Positions 31,536 to 41,049 of a DNA stretch of 43,518 nucleotides are shown piece by piece; within the stretch, counting starts at the first letter, position 1, and each line of letters opens with the position of its first letter. The stretch spans positions 1 to 43,518 of the forward strand of contig PGZN01000016.1 in the NCBI GenBank assembly GCA_002840165.1, written 5' to 3'. The translations under genes were made by a program, and so were the position numbers. The stretch is from Firmicutes bacterium HGW-Firmicutes-8 (lineage in GTDB: Bacteria; Bacillota; Thermincolia; Thermincolales; UBA2595). The notes beneath the pieces were generated by a model. It was not told where the DNA came from. It worked only from the letters and a program-made list of their open reading frames with translations, and made no database searches.

Positions 31536-32638
31536 TTACATTATCACCCAGTTTATCATGGCAATAAGGGCAGTTAAGGTGGAGGCGCAGAGGGAAATCA
31601 CCACCCCCAAGGCGGGAATTGTTAAGATAAGTTCTAAAAAAGCCAGGATAGCTACAACACAGCCGATTATGAGAGCAATAAAGCCCAATATCAGCAGTAT
31701 CAGGAACAGCCACCACCATGAAGGTTAAATCCTGCGACTCTCCCTGGTCCAGGCTGCCAAAGTCCAGGTCGCCGTTATTGACGGCCATGTTTCCGGCTAA
31801 CACCTGTAGGTCAATGGTGACGGTCCGGGTTTGGTCGGAATCTCTTGAGGGCTGGTTTGTTCCTTTAATATACTGAGTGGCCGGGATATTAATTGTGCCT
31901 TGGTAGCTACCCGCCATCATGCCCACCGGGACAACAACCTTAAAATCCAGGGTCTGTGAAGTCCCGCCGATTATTGCAGTGAATGATTGTCCGGCCAGGG
32001 TAATCCAGTTAACATTGGAACTGATTGTGTCGAAACGCAGTTCCTTGGTTGAATCGTCCTCAGTCAGAGTAAGCCTGGCCGTCCCTTCAGAACCCCGCCC
32101 CAGGACAAAATTGGTGTTCGATGAGCGAACCACAAGCGAATTGTGTCCCGGCACCAGGTATTGATTCCCAGGGTTTCAGCAATCCCGGCCAAGCTTTGAG
32201 GGTTTTCCAGGCAGCCGCTAAGCCCGTCGAGGACACTGGACAAAAACCCGCTTCCCTGTTCGGCCAGCACTATCTTACTCCAGTATCTTTCGTTGAAAAA
32301 ACCGGGCAGGAGGAGAAAATCGACCAGGGTAGCATCGGTTATGTCTTCCAGTTTTTTTATACCCTGAGCCCATAAGGCTATACCCAGTTCAAACCCGACC
32401 CCGGCCACCTTTTGAACGATTTCCAGGTCAGTCCTCTTGATGTCCCGTAACAATTGCTCGTCCAGACTGTCTATAACATTCTTAGCACAAACCAGGTTTT
32501 CAGCCCTTACCTTGATTTGGGTTGCCACGATTTGCGGATCTGCTTTACAGTGGAGATGCCTATGGCAGTTAACTTAGCTGTCGTTTTCTTCCCCAGTCCT
32601 AGTACTTTCCCGGCCGCCTGCTTCAGATTCCAATCCAT
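31536..32638 (-). pseudogene. Frameshifted gene: helix-hairpin-helix, Ig-like domain, two membrane helices
   Basis: Four consecutive minus-strand frames look like one broken gene. It starts at ATG 32638 (AAAGGAG upstream) with a helix-hairpin-helix-like start (GKKTTAKLTAIGISTVKQI). It shifts frame near 32520 into a helical segment (SLDEQLLRDIKRTDLEIVQK ... LLPGFFNERYW), shifts again near 32150 into an Ig-like beta domain (SLVVRSSNTNFVLGRGSEGT ... LDFGSLDQGESQDL), and near 31720 into a frame encoding two hydrophobic helices (LFLILLILGFIALIIGCVVA and a second one) that ends at 31536. Three shifts could be true decay or assembly errors. The product, if intact, would be about 360 residues, membrane-attached, of unknown function. 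Confidence 0.6.
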
Positions 32639-32953
32639 AACATTGACTCCTTTCCATATCATCGCCTTACCATGCTCATGGAGCATTTGATGAGCTTCTG
32701 GAGGCTTCAATTAAATATCGCTTCGTCATAATTAACGGTTATTGCCTTTATTTGCCAACTAAGATATTTTAAGTAGTATTCGCTGTCTTGACATATATAC
32801 CTTTTAAGTTCCATAAGTTTTGGGAGTTTGTAGTAAATAAATTTTATAGTACGATTATTAATTTCTATGGAATTGAAAAGAATTTCGGGAGTATAATTAT
32901 GTTAATGAACTATTTCACAATTACTGTTGAGGGTTATCAGAAGGGGAATTCCT
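32639..32953. other. Intergenic region upstream of cfa
   Basis: A+T-rich sequence with no gene. TTGACA at 32788-32793 and TATAAT at 32892-32897 are promoter-like hexamers on the plus strand, but neither has a convincing partner at 16-18 bases. They are candidates for cfa transcription. Confidence 0.4.
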
Positions 32954-34141
32954 ATGCGCAAGGTTCTCTTAGACAAGTTCTTTAGTCGAATACCTAACGG
33001 GGGTTTGGCAGTTGATTTCTGGGATGGGACTAAAAAACAATACGGTCCGGGCAAACCATTTTTTACTTTAAAGTTAAATAAACCGTTTTCCATTTTAAGA
33101 TTATCCAAAGACCCTCTCCTGGAACTGGGCGAAGCTTACATGAACGGGAATATGGACATCCACGGGAATCTGGCGGATGTTGTCAAATGGGCTTTTATGA
33201 ACCAGGATTCCTTTTTCTCATACCGCCGCCCAACTCCTGCCAAGCGGGCTCTTGCCAAGATTAACAAACCTGTTTCACTTAATCGGCAGAAAAAAGATGT
33301 GCAATATCACTATGACCTGGGCAACGACTTCTTTGCCCTCTGGCTTGATGAAACAATGAGTTACTCCTGTGCCTATTTCTACTGCCCCGAAGATATCTTA
33401 AAAGAAGCCCAGTTACAGAAAATTGATCATGTCCTTAAAAAACTCCAGCTGAAACCGGGTGAGACCCTCCTCGATATCGGCAGCGGTTGGGGTTGGCTGA
33501 TAATCCGAGCTGCTAAAAAATATAAAGTGAAAGCCTTTGGGATTACGTTGAGCCGGGAACAATACAGCAGAACAAAAGAGCGAATTACTGAATTGGGTCT
33601 CGGACAGTTAGCAGATGTGGCCATGCTGGATTACTCTGAGCTTGCAGCCAGCGGTCGGACCTTTGATAAAGTTGCCAGTGTAGGCATGCTGGAACACGTG
33701 GGTAAAACCAATCTTGGCAGGTTTATGACTTCCGTCAATCGGTTTCTAACCCCGGGTGGACTGGCTTTAGTGCACAGTATTACGGACACGACTGAAGGGG
33801 CTGTCAATTCATGGCTGGAGAAATACATTTTTCCCGGTGGTTATATCCCTTCACTGAGGGAACTGGTTTGGATGCTGCCAGAATACGCTTTTCACTTAAT
33901 TGACGTTGAAAGCTTACGGATGCATTACGCTATGACGCTGGACCGATGGTCCGTGAGTTTCCAAAGAAACGTGGAGCAGATTCGCCACCAGAGGGGTGAG
34001 TGTTTTGTAAGGATGTGGTTATTATACCTCCTTTCCTGTGCCGAATCTTTTCGGACAACCGGTTTAGATGTCCACCAGATCCTGTTCTCAAAGGGGTTGA
34101 ACAACAGTTTACCTTTAACCAGGCGGTATTTATACATATAA
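32954..34141 (+). CDS. cfa: Cyclopropane-fatty-acyl-phospholipid synthase
   Basis: This SAM-dependent enzyme adds a methylene bridge to unsaturated membrane lipid acyl chains. An N-terminal lipid-binding-type domain (FSILRLSKDPLLELGEAYMN) is followed by the conserved DVQYHYDLGNDFFALWLD and MSYSCAYF. The SAM loop LLDIGSGWGWL lies near residues 170-180, then GITLSREQY and VGMLEHVGKTN. The length of 395 residues matches the family. ATG at 32954 is chosen because AAGGGG lies just upstream; an in-frame start nine codons earlier lacks one. A strong terminator follows immediately. The gene is transcribed opposite to the pseudogene on its left. Confidence 0.93.
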   Translation: MRKVLLDKFFSRIPNGGLAVDFWDGTKKQYGPGKPFFTLKLNKPFSILRLSKDPLLELGEAYMNGNMDIHGNLADVVKWAFMNQDSFFSYRRPTPAKRALAKINKPVSLNRQKKDVQYHYDLGNDFFALWLDETMSYSCAYFYCPEDILKEAQLQKIDHVLKKLQLKPGETLLDIGSGWGWLIIRAAKKYKVKAFGITLSREQYSRTKERITELGLGQLADVAMLDYSELAASGRTFDKVASVGMLEHVGKTNLGRFMTSVNRFLTPGGLALVHSITDTTEGAVNSWLEKYIFPGGYIPSLRELVWMLPEYAFHLIDVESLRMHYAMTLDRWSVSFQRNVEQIRHQRGECFVRMWLLYLLSCAESFRTTGLDVHQILFSKGLNNSLPLTRRYLYI

Positions 34142-34174
34142 GCTAAAACCCCGGCAAACTGCCGGGGTTTTAGC
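34142..34174 (+). terminator. Terminator after cfa
   Basis: GCTAAAACCCCGGC / GCCGGGGTTTTAGC forms a perfect 14-bp stem with loop AAACT; the T-rich right arm supplies the U-tract. Confidence 0.88.
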
Positions 34175-34188
34175 TTCCAAATGAAAAA

Positions 34189-34216
34189 TAGACATCCCGG
34201 AAAAATGTGGTATAAT
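34189..34216 (+). promoter_or_regulatory. Probable promoter of the KimA-like gene
   Basis: TAGACA (34189-34194), a 16-base spacer and TATAAT (34211-34216). The resulting leader of about 110 bases shows no c-di-AMP riboswitch, although such switches control kimA in bacilli. Confidence 0.65.
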
Positions 34217-34330
34217 TGTTATCAGGTTGAGCAAAAGCTGACACTGTATACCTTTTTAAGTGTTTAGGCAAATTATATTAATAGTTGTCTTTCTAAGACA
34301 TTGGATATCGTTTCTGAGGAAGTGTATTTA

Positions 34331-36178
34331 ATGCTGAAGATACTCCGCAGGGTACTTATCGGTAAACCGATGGAATCGGCCCGTATCGCCCATGAACGCT
34401 TGACTACTTTGAAAGGCCTGGCTATCCTTTCGTCAGATGCTTTATCGTCAGTTGCTTACGCTGGTGAAGAAATATTACGCGTTCTGATACCGGTCATTGC
34501 AGTAGCATCGTTTAGCCTGATTACTCCAATTTCCGCCGCTATTGTCATCCTATTGTTTATAGTAAGTTTCAGTTACAGGCAGATTATCGATGCCTTCCCT
34601 AAAAGCAGCGGCGGCGCCTATATAGTTGCCAAAGAACACCTAGGGGTCAACACTGGACTTGTGGCAGGAGCTGCTCTGTTGTTTGACTACCTTTTGACGG
34701 TCTCTGTTTCGGTCTCGGCAGGTGTAGCTGCCTTCACATCAGCATACCGGCCTGCGGCCCAATATAAGGTGGCTCTTTGTTTAGTTGTTGTGGCCATATT
34801 GGTAGTCCTTAATTTGAGGGGAATCACCGAATCGGCTACCGTATTCAGCTACCCTACCTATGCATTTATTATTGGTATGTTTTTACTCATTGGTATCGGT
34901 TTTTATAAAATTTTCATAGTCCACATTCCGATCACTAACTTACCTCCTCCTCAACCAGCCAACCCTGATATCAGTTCCCTGGCCTTAACCTGGTTGATAC
35001 TCCGGGCCTTCTCCTCAGGCTGCGCTGCCTTAACCGGGGTTGAAGCGGTAAGCAACGCTGTACCGAATTTTAAAGAACCGGAAAACAAAAATGCCAAAAT
35101 GGTACTGGCTCTGTTAGCTTTTTTACTTTTTGTTATGTTCAGCGGTTTAACTTTCCTTACTAAAGCGCTGTACATCGGGCCGGTTCATGAGATGACAGTT
35201 ATTTCCCAGGTTGCTCATAAAGTGTTCGGCCAAGGTGTTTCATTTTACCTGTTCCAGGCCAGCACGTTCTTAATTTTGGCCTTGGCAGCCAATACAGCTT
35301 TTGCCGGCTTCCCAATGCTGGCTTCCCTGATGGCCCGTGACGGTTTTTTGCCCAGGTATCTTGCCCTGCGCGGTGACCGCCTGGTGTTTAGTAACGGTAT
35401 AGTGATGCTGGGAGTTTTAGCTGGAATCCTGCTAACTATTTTCGATGGAATTACTACCAGGCTCATCCCATTATATGCTGTGGGAGTCTTTACTTCTTTC
35501 ACCCTATCTCAGTCCGGCATGGTAAGGAGATGGCTTACTCATAAGACCGGTAACTGGCGCACAAAACTCTTTATTAACAGTCTGGGGGCTATCGTTACCG
35601 GCACGGTAACAGTTGTCATTGCAGTGACTAAATTTAAGCACGGGGCTTGGGTTATCCTTGTCCTCGTGCCGGTGATGGTTTACTCGTTCCGGGCAGTCCA
35701 TAAACACTATATGGATGTCAAATCACAGCTTGATTTTGACAATTACCTAAAGCGCCCCGGGCTGATGCATAAAATCATTATCCCGGCGGCCAGTCTCACT
35801 AATGTTGTCGCCAACACCGTAGACTACGCGAAAGAGATCAGCGACGACGTGAAGGCTGTCCATATATCTTCTGATAAAGAGTTTACGGAAAAATTCCGCC
35901 GGAAATGGGAAACCTGGAACCCCGGGATAGAACTCGTTGTAATTGACTCCCCTTACAGGTCAGTCTTTGACCCACTGGTGGAATATATTATCGAAGCTGA
36001 TAAAAACAAGGCTGAAGGTGAAGTGGTGACAGTGCTCATCCCGGAATTTGTCACCTGCCGGTGGTGGCAGAGATTCCTCCACAACCAGACAGGCCTTATG
36101 CTCCAGAACCTACTGGTCTTTCAGACCGATGTCGTAGTCACAACCGTACCATTCCACCTAAAAGAGTGTGAAATATAA
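34331..36178 (+). CDS. KimA-like APC-family permease (potassium uptake candidate)
   Basis: A 615-residue membrane protein with about twelve hydrophobic helices and a cytoplasmic C-terminal domain of roughly 150 residues, the architecture of KimA (formerly YdaO) potassium-proton symporters. The N-terminal LKGLAILSSDALSSVAYAGE is characteristic, as are SSGGAYIVAKEHLG and ALTGVEAVSNAVPNFKEPE. Other members of the APC superfamily carry amino acids, so potassium as substrate is inferred. ATG at 34331 has GAGGAAG seven to eight bases upstream; a TTG ten codons earlier lacks a site. It is a single-gene unit behind the cfa terminator. Confidence 0.8.
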   Translation: MLKILRRVLIGKPMESARIAHERLTTLKGLAILSSDALSSVAYAGEEILRVLIPVIAVASFSLITPISAAIVILLFIVSFSYRQIIDAFPKSSGGAYIVAKEHLGVNTGLVAGAALLFDYLLTVSVSVSAGVAAFTSAYRPAAQYKVALCLVVVAILVVLNLRGITESATVFSYPTYAFIIGMFLLIGIGFYKIFIVHIPITNLPPPQPANPDISSLALTWLILRAFSSGCAALTGVEAVSNAVPNFKEPENKNAKMVLALLAFLLFVMFSGLTFLTKALYIGPVHEMTVISQVAHKVFGQGVSFYLFQASTFLILALAANTAFAGFPMLASLMARDGFLPRYLALRGDRLVFSNGIVMLGVLAGILLTIFDGITTRLIPLYAVGVFTSFTLSQSGMVRRWLTHKTGNWRTKLFINSLGAIVTGTVTVVIAVTKFKHGAWVILVLVPVMVYSFRAVHKHYMDVKSQLDFDNYLKRPGLMHKIIIPAASLTNVVANTVDYAKEISDDVKAVHISSDKEFTEKFRRKWETWNPGIELVVIDSPYRSVFDPLVEYIIEADKNKAEGEVVTVLIPEFVTCRWWQRFLHNQTGLMLQNLLVFQTDVVVTTVPFHLKECEI

Positions 36179-36233
36179 AAAACCGCCCTGCTTGCCGAAA
36201 TAAAGCGGACGATTAATATATGTTACGTATGTG

Positions 36234-36425
36234 TCAATAATTATCAAAAAGGTTGCCGAAAATATAATTATTGTATTTTTTCATGTATTCTACAATTAGA
36301 CAGTCTAACTCGCTGCTCTTGGAATAGACTTCCGGGTCATGGATGCCTTTTTTTTTGACTAGATTATACATCTCTTTTTGCTTTTCTTTAATTCTTTTCT
36401 GGATATCCCGACGAGTATCCCACAT
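36234..36425 (-). CDS. Spo0E-like aspartyl-phosphate phosphatase
   Basis: Spo0E-family proteins are small two-helix phosphatases that remove phosphate from the sporulation regulator Spo0A. The 63-residue product has helix 1 (DIQKRIKEKQKEMYNLVKKK), a turn GIHDPEVYSK and helix 2 with SSELDCLIVEYMKKY; the SxELD stretch matches the family's S-Q-E-L-D motif with Q replaced by S. ATG at 36425 is preferred over 36431 because GGGGGG directly abuts the upstream ATG. Two TGTCGAA sequences lie about 105-125 bases upstream, which suggests control by Spo0A itself. Confidence 0.85.
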   Translation of the reverse strand: MWDTRRDIQKRIKEKQKEMYNLVKKKGIHDPEVYSKSSELDCLIVEYMKKYNNYIFGNLFDNY

Positions 36426-36527
36426 TTTCATCCCCCCACATATTTATTGTGGTACGGAATTTCTGAGCAAACTGCGATTTTTTTTTACAGTATTTCTAGA
36501 TTCTCCCCTTTTTTCCTTCAGAGAAAA

Positions 36528-36549
36528 TGTCGAATATCGTCGTGTCGAA
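36528..36549. promoter_or_regulatory. Paired Spo0A-box-like sites
   Basis: TGTCGAA occurs exactly at 36528-36534 and 36543-36549 on the plus strand, spaced by 15 bases start to start. This equals the core 0A box. The pair lies in the gap between the Spo0E-like gene (upstream side) and the 3' end of the FtsA-like gene. Confidence 0.6.
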
Positions 36550-36560
36550 AATTTTTTTTG

Positions 36561-38630
36561 TTATATCCACTCTAAATTGACATTATCCCCGTTTCTTAAT
36601 GGAGTAGTGAACTCGGCCGGCAGGCTGTTAACTTTCATCTCAAGCCTCATCCCAGGCTCAGGGGGCTGTAAAGAAAAGTTAATCCGTGTAAGGATGTCTG
36701 TGAGAATTACATCTGACCTGGGAATCTCCACCCTTTCCTGGTTAACATACACTAGCGTAATAACTCCCGACTCTGATTCCTCATCTGCGGCAGCCACTTC
36801 CAGGGCCGACTGAACATACTGTTCTTCCATCAAATCAAGTTGCCCGTCTCCATCCTCACTTGAGATCTCTATCAATGAAGGCTCATTTTTTGTTTCGATA
36901 GTAATAACATCACCATCACTAATCTCTGTCATCGGGTCGACAATGTGTTCATTTACGTATATATCATATTCATTTTCGGCATCACTGTACCCGGCAATCT
37001 CCAGCACATCTGCGATTGTTCTGGGCAGGTAGTGGACTATTCTGGCATTATCAACAAGTTCATCGTAAAATGTGACAGCTTGGCCGTTCATCGTAATAAC
37101 GTGGTTAATTGTTAGAGACTCTTCGTTTATGCTTATACTGATAGGTAAAATATCCTGGACTACATCATATATGTATCCTTTGGCGTTTTCCCCGTCGATG
37201 GCTTCCACAAATTCGATAACATCATTGTGTTTAACCGGCGTATCAATAGTAACATCGTGTCCGTTCAATTTTACTATGGCCGGTTTGCCTCTACCGCCTT
37301 TAATAATTTTCAACTCTTCGTTTACTGTCACGGTGAGAGCCATGCCTAACCTCGGCATCGTCCTGCGAATGCTTACTCCTGCTGCCAGCAGCGCGTCTGC
37401 CACAGTACCCCTCTCAAACAATCTGACCTGGCGATTGTTTACTATAACCCAGGCAAATCCCAGCCCCTTGTGTTCGAAAGATGTAACCGCTATCCCGATT
37501 GGGGTAACAGCTTCCGGTCCCATCAATTCCTGGGCGCCGAACACCTCGGCAATAGCTTCCCTGCCTCTGATAGCTACCCTCTGTTTTGAGAGACCGAGAT
37601 TTTCTGCCAGCATATCTTTTAGGAGTGGCGTAAGACTGCCGCCACCGATACAAATAACAGCCTGAGGAGTCCTCCCGTTCAGTTCAATCAGTCTTTCACT
37701 GATCTGTTTCGCGAGGTACTGTACTGTCTCGCAGATAACCTCCAAAACATCTTCCTTGGGCACTGCTTGTTCAATCCCCAGGACATCAGCAAACTTTATT
37801 TCGTCATGGTTATATATTGAGCGTTTAATAATTTCAGCCTGGTTAAAGTCAACGAGGTATTCCTGAGATATCTTCTCAGTTACCTCATCACCGGCGATAG
37901 GGACCATCCCGTAACCGACTATCGACCCATCGTCCGTAATCGCTATGTCAGAAGTACCGGCCCCTATATCTAAAAGGGCGATATTTAACTGCCTCATGCT
38001 GGGTGGAACTACTACAGCGCTCGCTGCAATAGGCTCAAGGGTAAGGCTCGTCATTTCCAGCTTAACCCTCTGCAGGGCTGCAAACAGTGAATCGACAACA
38101 ACCCTGGGCAAAAAAGTAGCGATTACTTCGGCACTCATGTTTTTCCCTTTTTGACCGTACAGGTTGCCTATTCGGAAGCCGTCGAGTTCATAGTTGACAA
38201 CACTGTAACCCACACAGTGGTAGTTCAATGAGTCGTCCTCATGGTGGTCGGATTCCGCCAGCTTATTCTGGGCTTCCTGGACTGCCTGCAGCTCCAGCCG
38301 CAGGATATCATCACGGTGAATTTCTTTATACTCCACTATATCGTTATTCATCTTCAGCCGGACTGTCCTAAGGGCCCGCCCCGCTGCGGCGACAGCCACC
38401 TGAGTAAGTGTTTGGCCGATTTTAGTTTCAAGCTTCTCTTTAACAACCTTGATAGCTTTAGCCACCTGTTCAATATCATGAATCTGCCCGTCTATCATAG
38501 CCCGGTTCTGGTGCTCAAGGTGTTCGGAAGCAACGATCTCCAACCCTTTAGGGGTTTCATGCATGACAACCCCCACAACCGACCGGGTTCCAATATCAAG
38601 GGCAAAAATATAACTTTCTGACATATCCAT
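36561..38630 (-). CDS. FtsA-like actin-fold ATPase with long C-terminal extension
   Basis: A 689-residue protein whose first ~380 residues form an actin-like ATPase of the FtsA/PilM group: the phosphate-1 loop FALDIGTRSVVGVV near residues 9-22, the phosphate-2 loop LLDIGAGTSDIAI near 220, and the adenosine motif VICIGGGSLTPLL near 325. True FtsA is about 420 residues. The remaining ~300 residues appear to be several small beta-rich (beta-grasp-like) repeats, for example VTIDTPVKHNDVIEF and YVNEHIVDPMTEISDGDVI. No amphipathic FtsA membrane tail is seen and no ftsZ is nearby. Its role in division or another envelope process is open. ATG at 38630 follows AGGAGGGG. Confidence 0.75.
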   Translation of the reverse strand: MDMSESYIFALDIGTRSVVGVVMHETPKGLEIVASEHLEHQNRAMIDGQIHDIEQVAKAIKVVKEKLETKIGQTLTQVAVAAAGRALRTVRLKMNNDIVEYKEIHRDDILRLELQAVQEAQNKLAESDHHEDDSLNYHCVGYSVVNYELDGFRIGNLYGQKGKNMSAEVIATFLPRVVVDSLFAALQRVKLEMTSLTLEPIAASAVVVPPSMRQLNIALLDIGAGTSDIAITDDGSIVGYGMVPIAGDEVTEKISQEYLVDFNQAEIIKRSIYNHDEIKFADVLGIEQAVPKEDVLEVICETVQYLAKQISERLIELNGRTPQAVICIGGGSLTPLLKDMLAENLGLSKQRVAIRGREAIAEVFGAQELMGPEAVTPIGIAVTSFEHKGLGFAWVIVNNRQVRLFERGTVADALLAAGVSIRRTMPRLGMALTVTVNEELKIIKGGRGKPAIVKLNGHDVTIDTPVKHNDVIEFVEAIDGENAKGYIYDVVQDILPISISINEESLTINHVITMNGQAVTFYDELVDNARIVHYLPRTIADVLEIAGYSDAENEYDIYVNEHIVDPMTEISDGDVITIETKNEPSLIEISSEDGDGQLDLMEEQYVQSALEVAAADEESESGVITLVYVNQERVEIPRSDVILTDILTRINFSLQPPEPGMRLEMKVNSLPAEFTTPLRNGDNVNLEWI

Positions 38631-38716
38631 AACCCCTCCTTATTTAAGGGCTTTTAACCTCTTCAAATATTTCGACCGTTTAGGACAAAATTCCTGCAAA
38701 AAACTCCAATAAAACA

Positions 38717-38736
38717 AGGTTCGCGTCAGCGAACCT
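38717..38736 (-). terminator. Palindrome after cheR, REP-like, possible terminator
   Basis: AGGTTCGC / GCGAACCT forms an 8-bp stem with loop GTCA, seven bases past the cheR stop. On the minus strand it is followed by TGTTTTATTGG, a weak U-rich tail. The core matches the other GGTTCGC palindromes. Confidence 0.6.
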
Positions 38737-38742
38737 CTAATT

Positions 38743-39519
38743 TTAGCCTTCCCTTCTGTAAAAGAAGGAAGATGCCAAATTAAATCCTATTTCCCTGGGC
38801 TGAAAAATCTGCTCCGTACTACCGGTAAATAATATCCCTCCAATTCTTAAGGCATCATGGAACTTTCGATACAATTCAGCCTTGCTTTCTTCAGTAAAAT
38901 AGATTACCACATTTCTACATAAAATCAAATCATAACTGCGGTCAAATGGGTCTCTTAACAGGTTACGCTTAACATACTTAACCCTTCTTTTGACATCTTC
39001 GGAAATCACGAAGTTGGTTCCCTGTTGTGTAAAATTTAATGACAAAAACTGCTTCGGCAGGTTTGCTACCGCTTTATCGTTATAAACTCCAGCCTTGGCT
39101 TTATTTATTACCTCATCATCTATATCTGAAGCGGTCAGGGTAAAAGACACCTTGTGAAAACGGTTAATCATTAGCATAGCGAGGCTGTATGGCTCTTCCC
39201 CGGTTGAGCAACCGGCGCTCCAGAGTTTCAGGAAAGGAGTTTTGGTTATTAATTCAGGTATTATTTTACTCTCCAGCAACTCCCACTGGTTTGGGTTCCT
39301 GTAAAACTCGGACACGTTTATCGTAAGTGTATCAAGAAACTTGAGCCAGTGCTGGATTTCCTTTTCCATTAAATCAAGGTACGTGTCATAACCTTCAACT
39401 TTCAGACTCCGCATCAGGCTGTTTATCCGTCTCTCCATTTGAGGACGCTTATATCCGGTTAGATCCAGTCCTTTTCTTCTCCGTAAATCCTGAAGGAACT
39501 TCTCATATGCATCCGGCAT
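38743..39519 (-). CDS. cheR: Chemotaxis protein methyltransferase (CheR)
   Basis: CheR methylates glutamates of chemoreceptors using SAM. The 258-residue protein has the N-terminal helical domain (MERRINSLMRSLKVEGYDTY), the linker NVSEFYRNP that corresponds to the usual TxFFR-P, the SAM motif LWSAGCSTGEEPYSLAM near residues 98-115, DIDDEVINKAK and LCRNVVIYF. Order and length are normal. No other chemotaxis gene is in the window, so it may serve a distant chemotaxis system or a non-motility pathway. It is upstream of the FtsA-like gene, with a palindrome between. Confidence 0.92.
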   Translation of the reverse strand: MPDAYEKFLQDLRRRKGLDLTGYKRPQMERRINSLMRSLKVEGYDTYLDLMEKEIQHWLKFLDTLTINVSEFYRNPNQWELLESKIIPELITKTPFLKLWSAGCSTGEEPYSLAMLMINRFHKVSFTLTASDIDDEVINKAKAGVYNDKAVANLPKQFLSLNFTQQGTNFVISEDVKRRVKYVKRNLLRDPFDRSYDLILCRNVVIYFTEESKAELYRKFHDALRIGGILFTGSTEQIFQPREIGFNLASSFFYRREG

Positions 39520-39721
39520 ACTTCATATCCTCTCTGTAATTATTTTATACAGCCACCACAGCTAATATTAAAAGAACTGAAATTATATTCTTCCTGTTCA
39601 ACAACCGATTTCACTCCTTAACCAATATTTGTTATTCGTCAAAAACGGACCAAATTCCTCCTTTTATTCTCCAAAAGAGGTGTGTTTTCGACAATTCTTT
39701 TTAACAAATTTATACATGCAA

Positions 39722-41026
39722 TTACAGTGTTTTCTTAAAAGCCCTAAAAGCAGCCTCAACAGTCTTGGCAATATCATCACCGGTGTGGGCAGCCGAAACA
39801 AATGCCGCTTCAAACTGGGAAGGGGCCAGATATATCCCCTGGTCCAGCATCGAACGGAAGAAGGTACCGAACTTAGCAGTGTCAGATGTGCAGGCACTGG
39901 CGTAATCAACAACCTTTTGCCCGGTAAAAAACGTGCAGACCATAGAGCCGACCCTGTTCATTGTTACCTTGACCCGAGCCTTGTCGGCGGCGTCTGCCAA
40001 TCCTTCGGCCAGCTTGGCTGATTTATTTTCCAGTTCTTCGTAAAACCCGGGCTTCTGAAGGGATTCCATGGTCGCTATTCCTGCAGTCATAGCCAGGGGG
40101 TTGCCTGACAACGTCCCGGCCTGGTATATCGGCCCAGCCGGGGCTATCTTTTCCATTATCTCTTTCCTGCCGCCATAGGCCCCCACCGGCAGCCCGCCGC
40201 CGATAATTTTACCGAGGCATGTCAAATCAGGCTCGATATTAAAACGCACCTGGGCGCCGCCATAAGCCACCCTGAAACCGGTCATTACTTCATCAAAAAT
40301 CAACAAAGACCCGTATTTTCTCGTCAGGTCACGCAGTCCCTCCAGGTATCCCGGCTGGGGTGGGACAACACCCATATTTCCCGCGACAGGCTCGACAATA
40401 ACTGCAGCGATATCATCCCCTTCGGCGGCAAATATCTCCTTCAGCATTTCCAGGTCATTAAAGGATGCCGTAATCGTACCACTGGCTATATTGGCCGGAA
40501 CCCCCGGGCTTGTCGGGACACCGAGGGTTAGAGCCCCGGAACCGGCTTTTATCAGCAGGGAGTCAGCATGGCCATGATAACAACCCTCAAACTTTACTAT
40601 CTTGTTTCTCCCGGTATAACCCCTGGCCAGCCTGAGAGCGCTCATTGTCGCTTCAGTCCCGGAATTGACCATTCTGACCATTTCCATCGCCGGAAAGGCG
40701 CCGATAATTATCTTAGCCAGTATCGTTTCCAGTTCCGTAGGAGCCCCGTAACTGGTGCCCTTATCCAGGTAAGATTTTAGGGCGGCCACTACACCAGGGC
40801 TTTGATGTCCTAGAATCATCGGCCCCCATGACCCCACGTAATCTATGTATTCATTTCCGTCCACATCATAGATTTTGGAGCCACCTGCTCTTTCGATAAA
40901 CACAGGATTGTGCCCCACTGATTTAAAAGCCCTCACAGGGCTGTTGACACCACCCGGAATAAACTTCTGGGCTTCCGCAAACAACTCCTCAGACTTCCTG
41001 TAACCTTTATGCACAACAAACACCAT
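39722..41026 (-). CDS. hemL: Glutamate-1-semialdehyde 2,1-aminomutase (HemL)
   Basis: A PLP enzyme that forms 5-aminolevulinate from glutamate semialdehyde, the C5 route to all tetrapyrroles. It shows [20 protein letters not shown], the cofactor-binding [28 protein letters not shown] and the lysine segment [17 protein letters not shown] that forms the Schiff base. The length of 434 residues is standard. The assigned ATG at 41026 sits directly against AAAGGG; a GTG four codons on is possible. It is the last gene of hemB-nirJ2-hemL and follows two hairpins, so it may be partly attenuated. Confidence 0.95.
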   Translation of the reverse strand: MVFVVHKGYRKSEELFAEAQKFIPGGVNSPVRAFKSVGHNPVFIERAGGSKIYDVDGNEYIDYVGSWGPMILGHQSPGVVAALKSYLDKGTSYGAPTELETILAKIIIGAFPAMEMVRMVNSGTEATMSALRLARGYTGRNKIVKFEGCYHGHADSLLIKAGSGALTLGVPTSPGVPANIASGTITASFNDLEMLKEIFAAEGDDIAAVIVEPVAGNMGVVPPQPGYLEGLRDLTRKYGSLLIFDEVMTGFRVAYGGAQVRFNIEPDLTCLGKIIGGGLPVGAYGGRKEIMEKIAPAGPIYQAGTLSGNPLAMTAGIATMESLQKPGFYEELENKSAKLAEGLADAADKARVKVTMNRVGSMVCTFFTGQKVVDYASACTSDTAKFGTFFRSMLDQGIYLAPSQFEAAFVSAAHTGDDIAKTVEAAFRAFKKTL

Positions 41027-41049
41027 CCCTTTGACAAGATTTTTTCCCT

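Noticed and set aside
31480..31728. Plus-strand frame of 82 codons
   Set aside because: It is antisense to the last part of the pseudogene, where the minus strand encodes two good membrane helices.
34217..34330. c-di-AMP (ydaO-type) riboswitch before the KimA-like gene
   Set aside because: The leader is too short and lacks the conserved blocks of that riboswitch.
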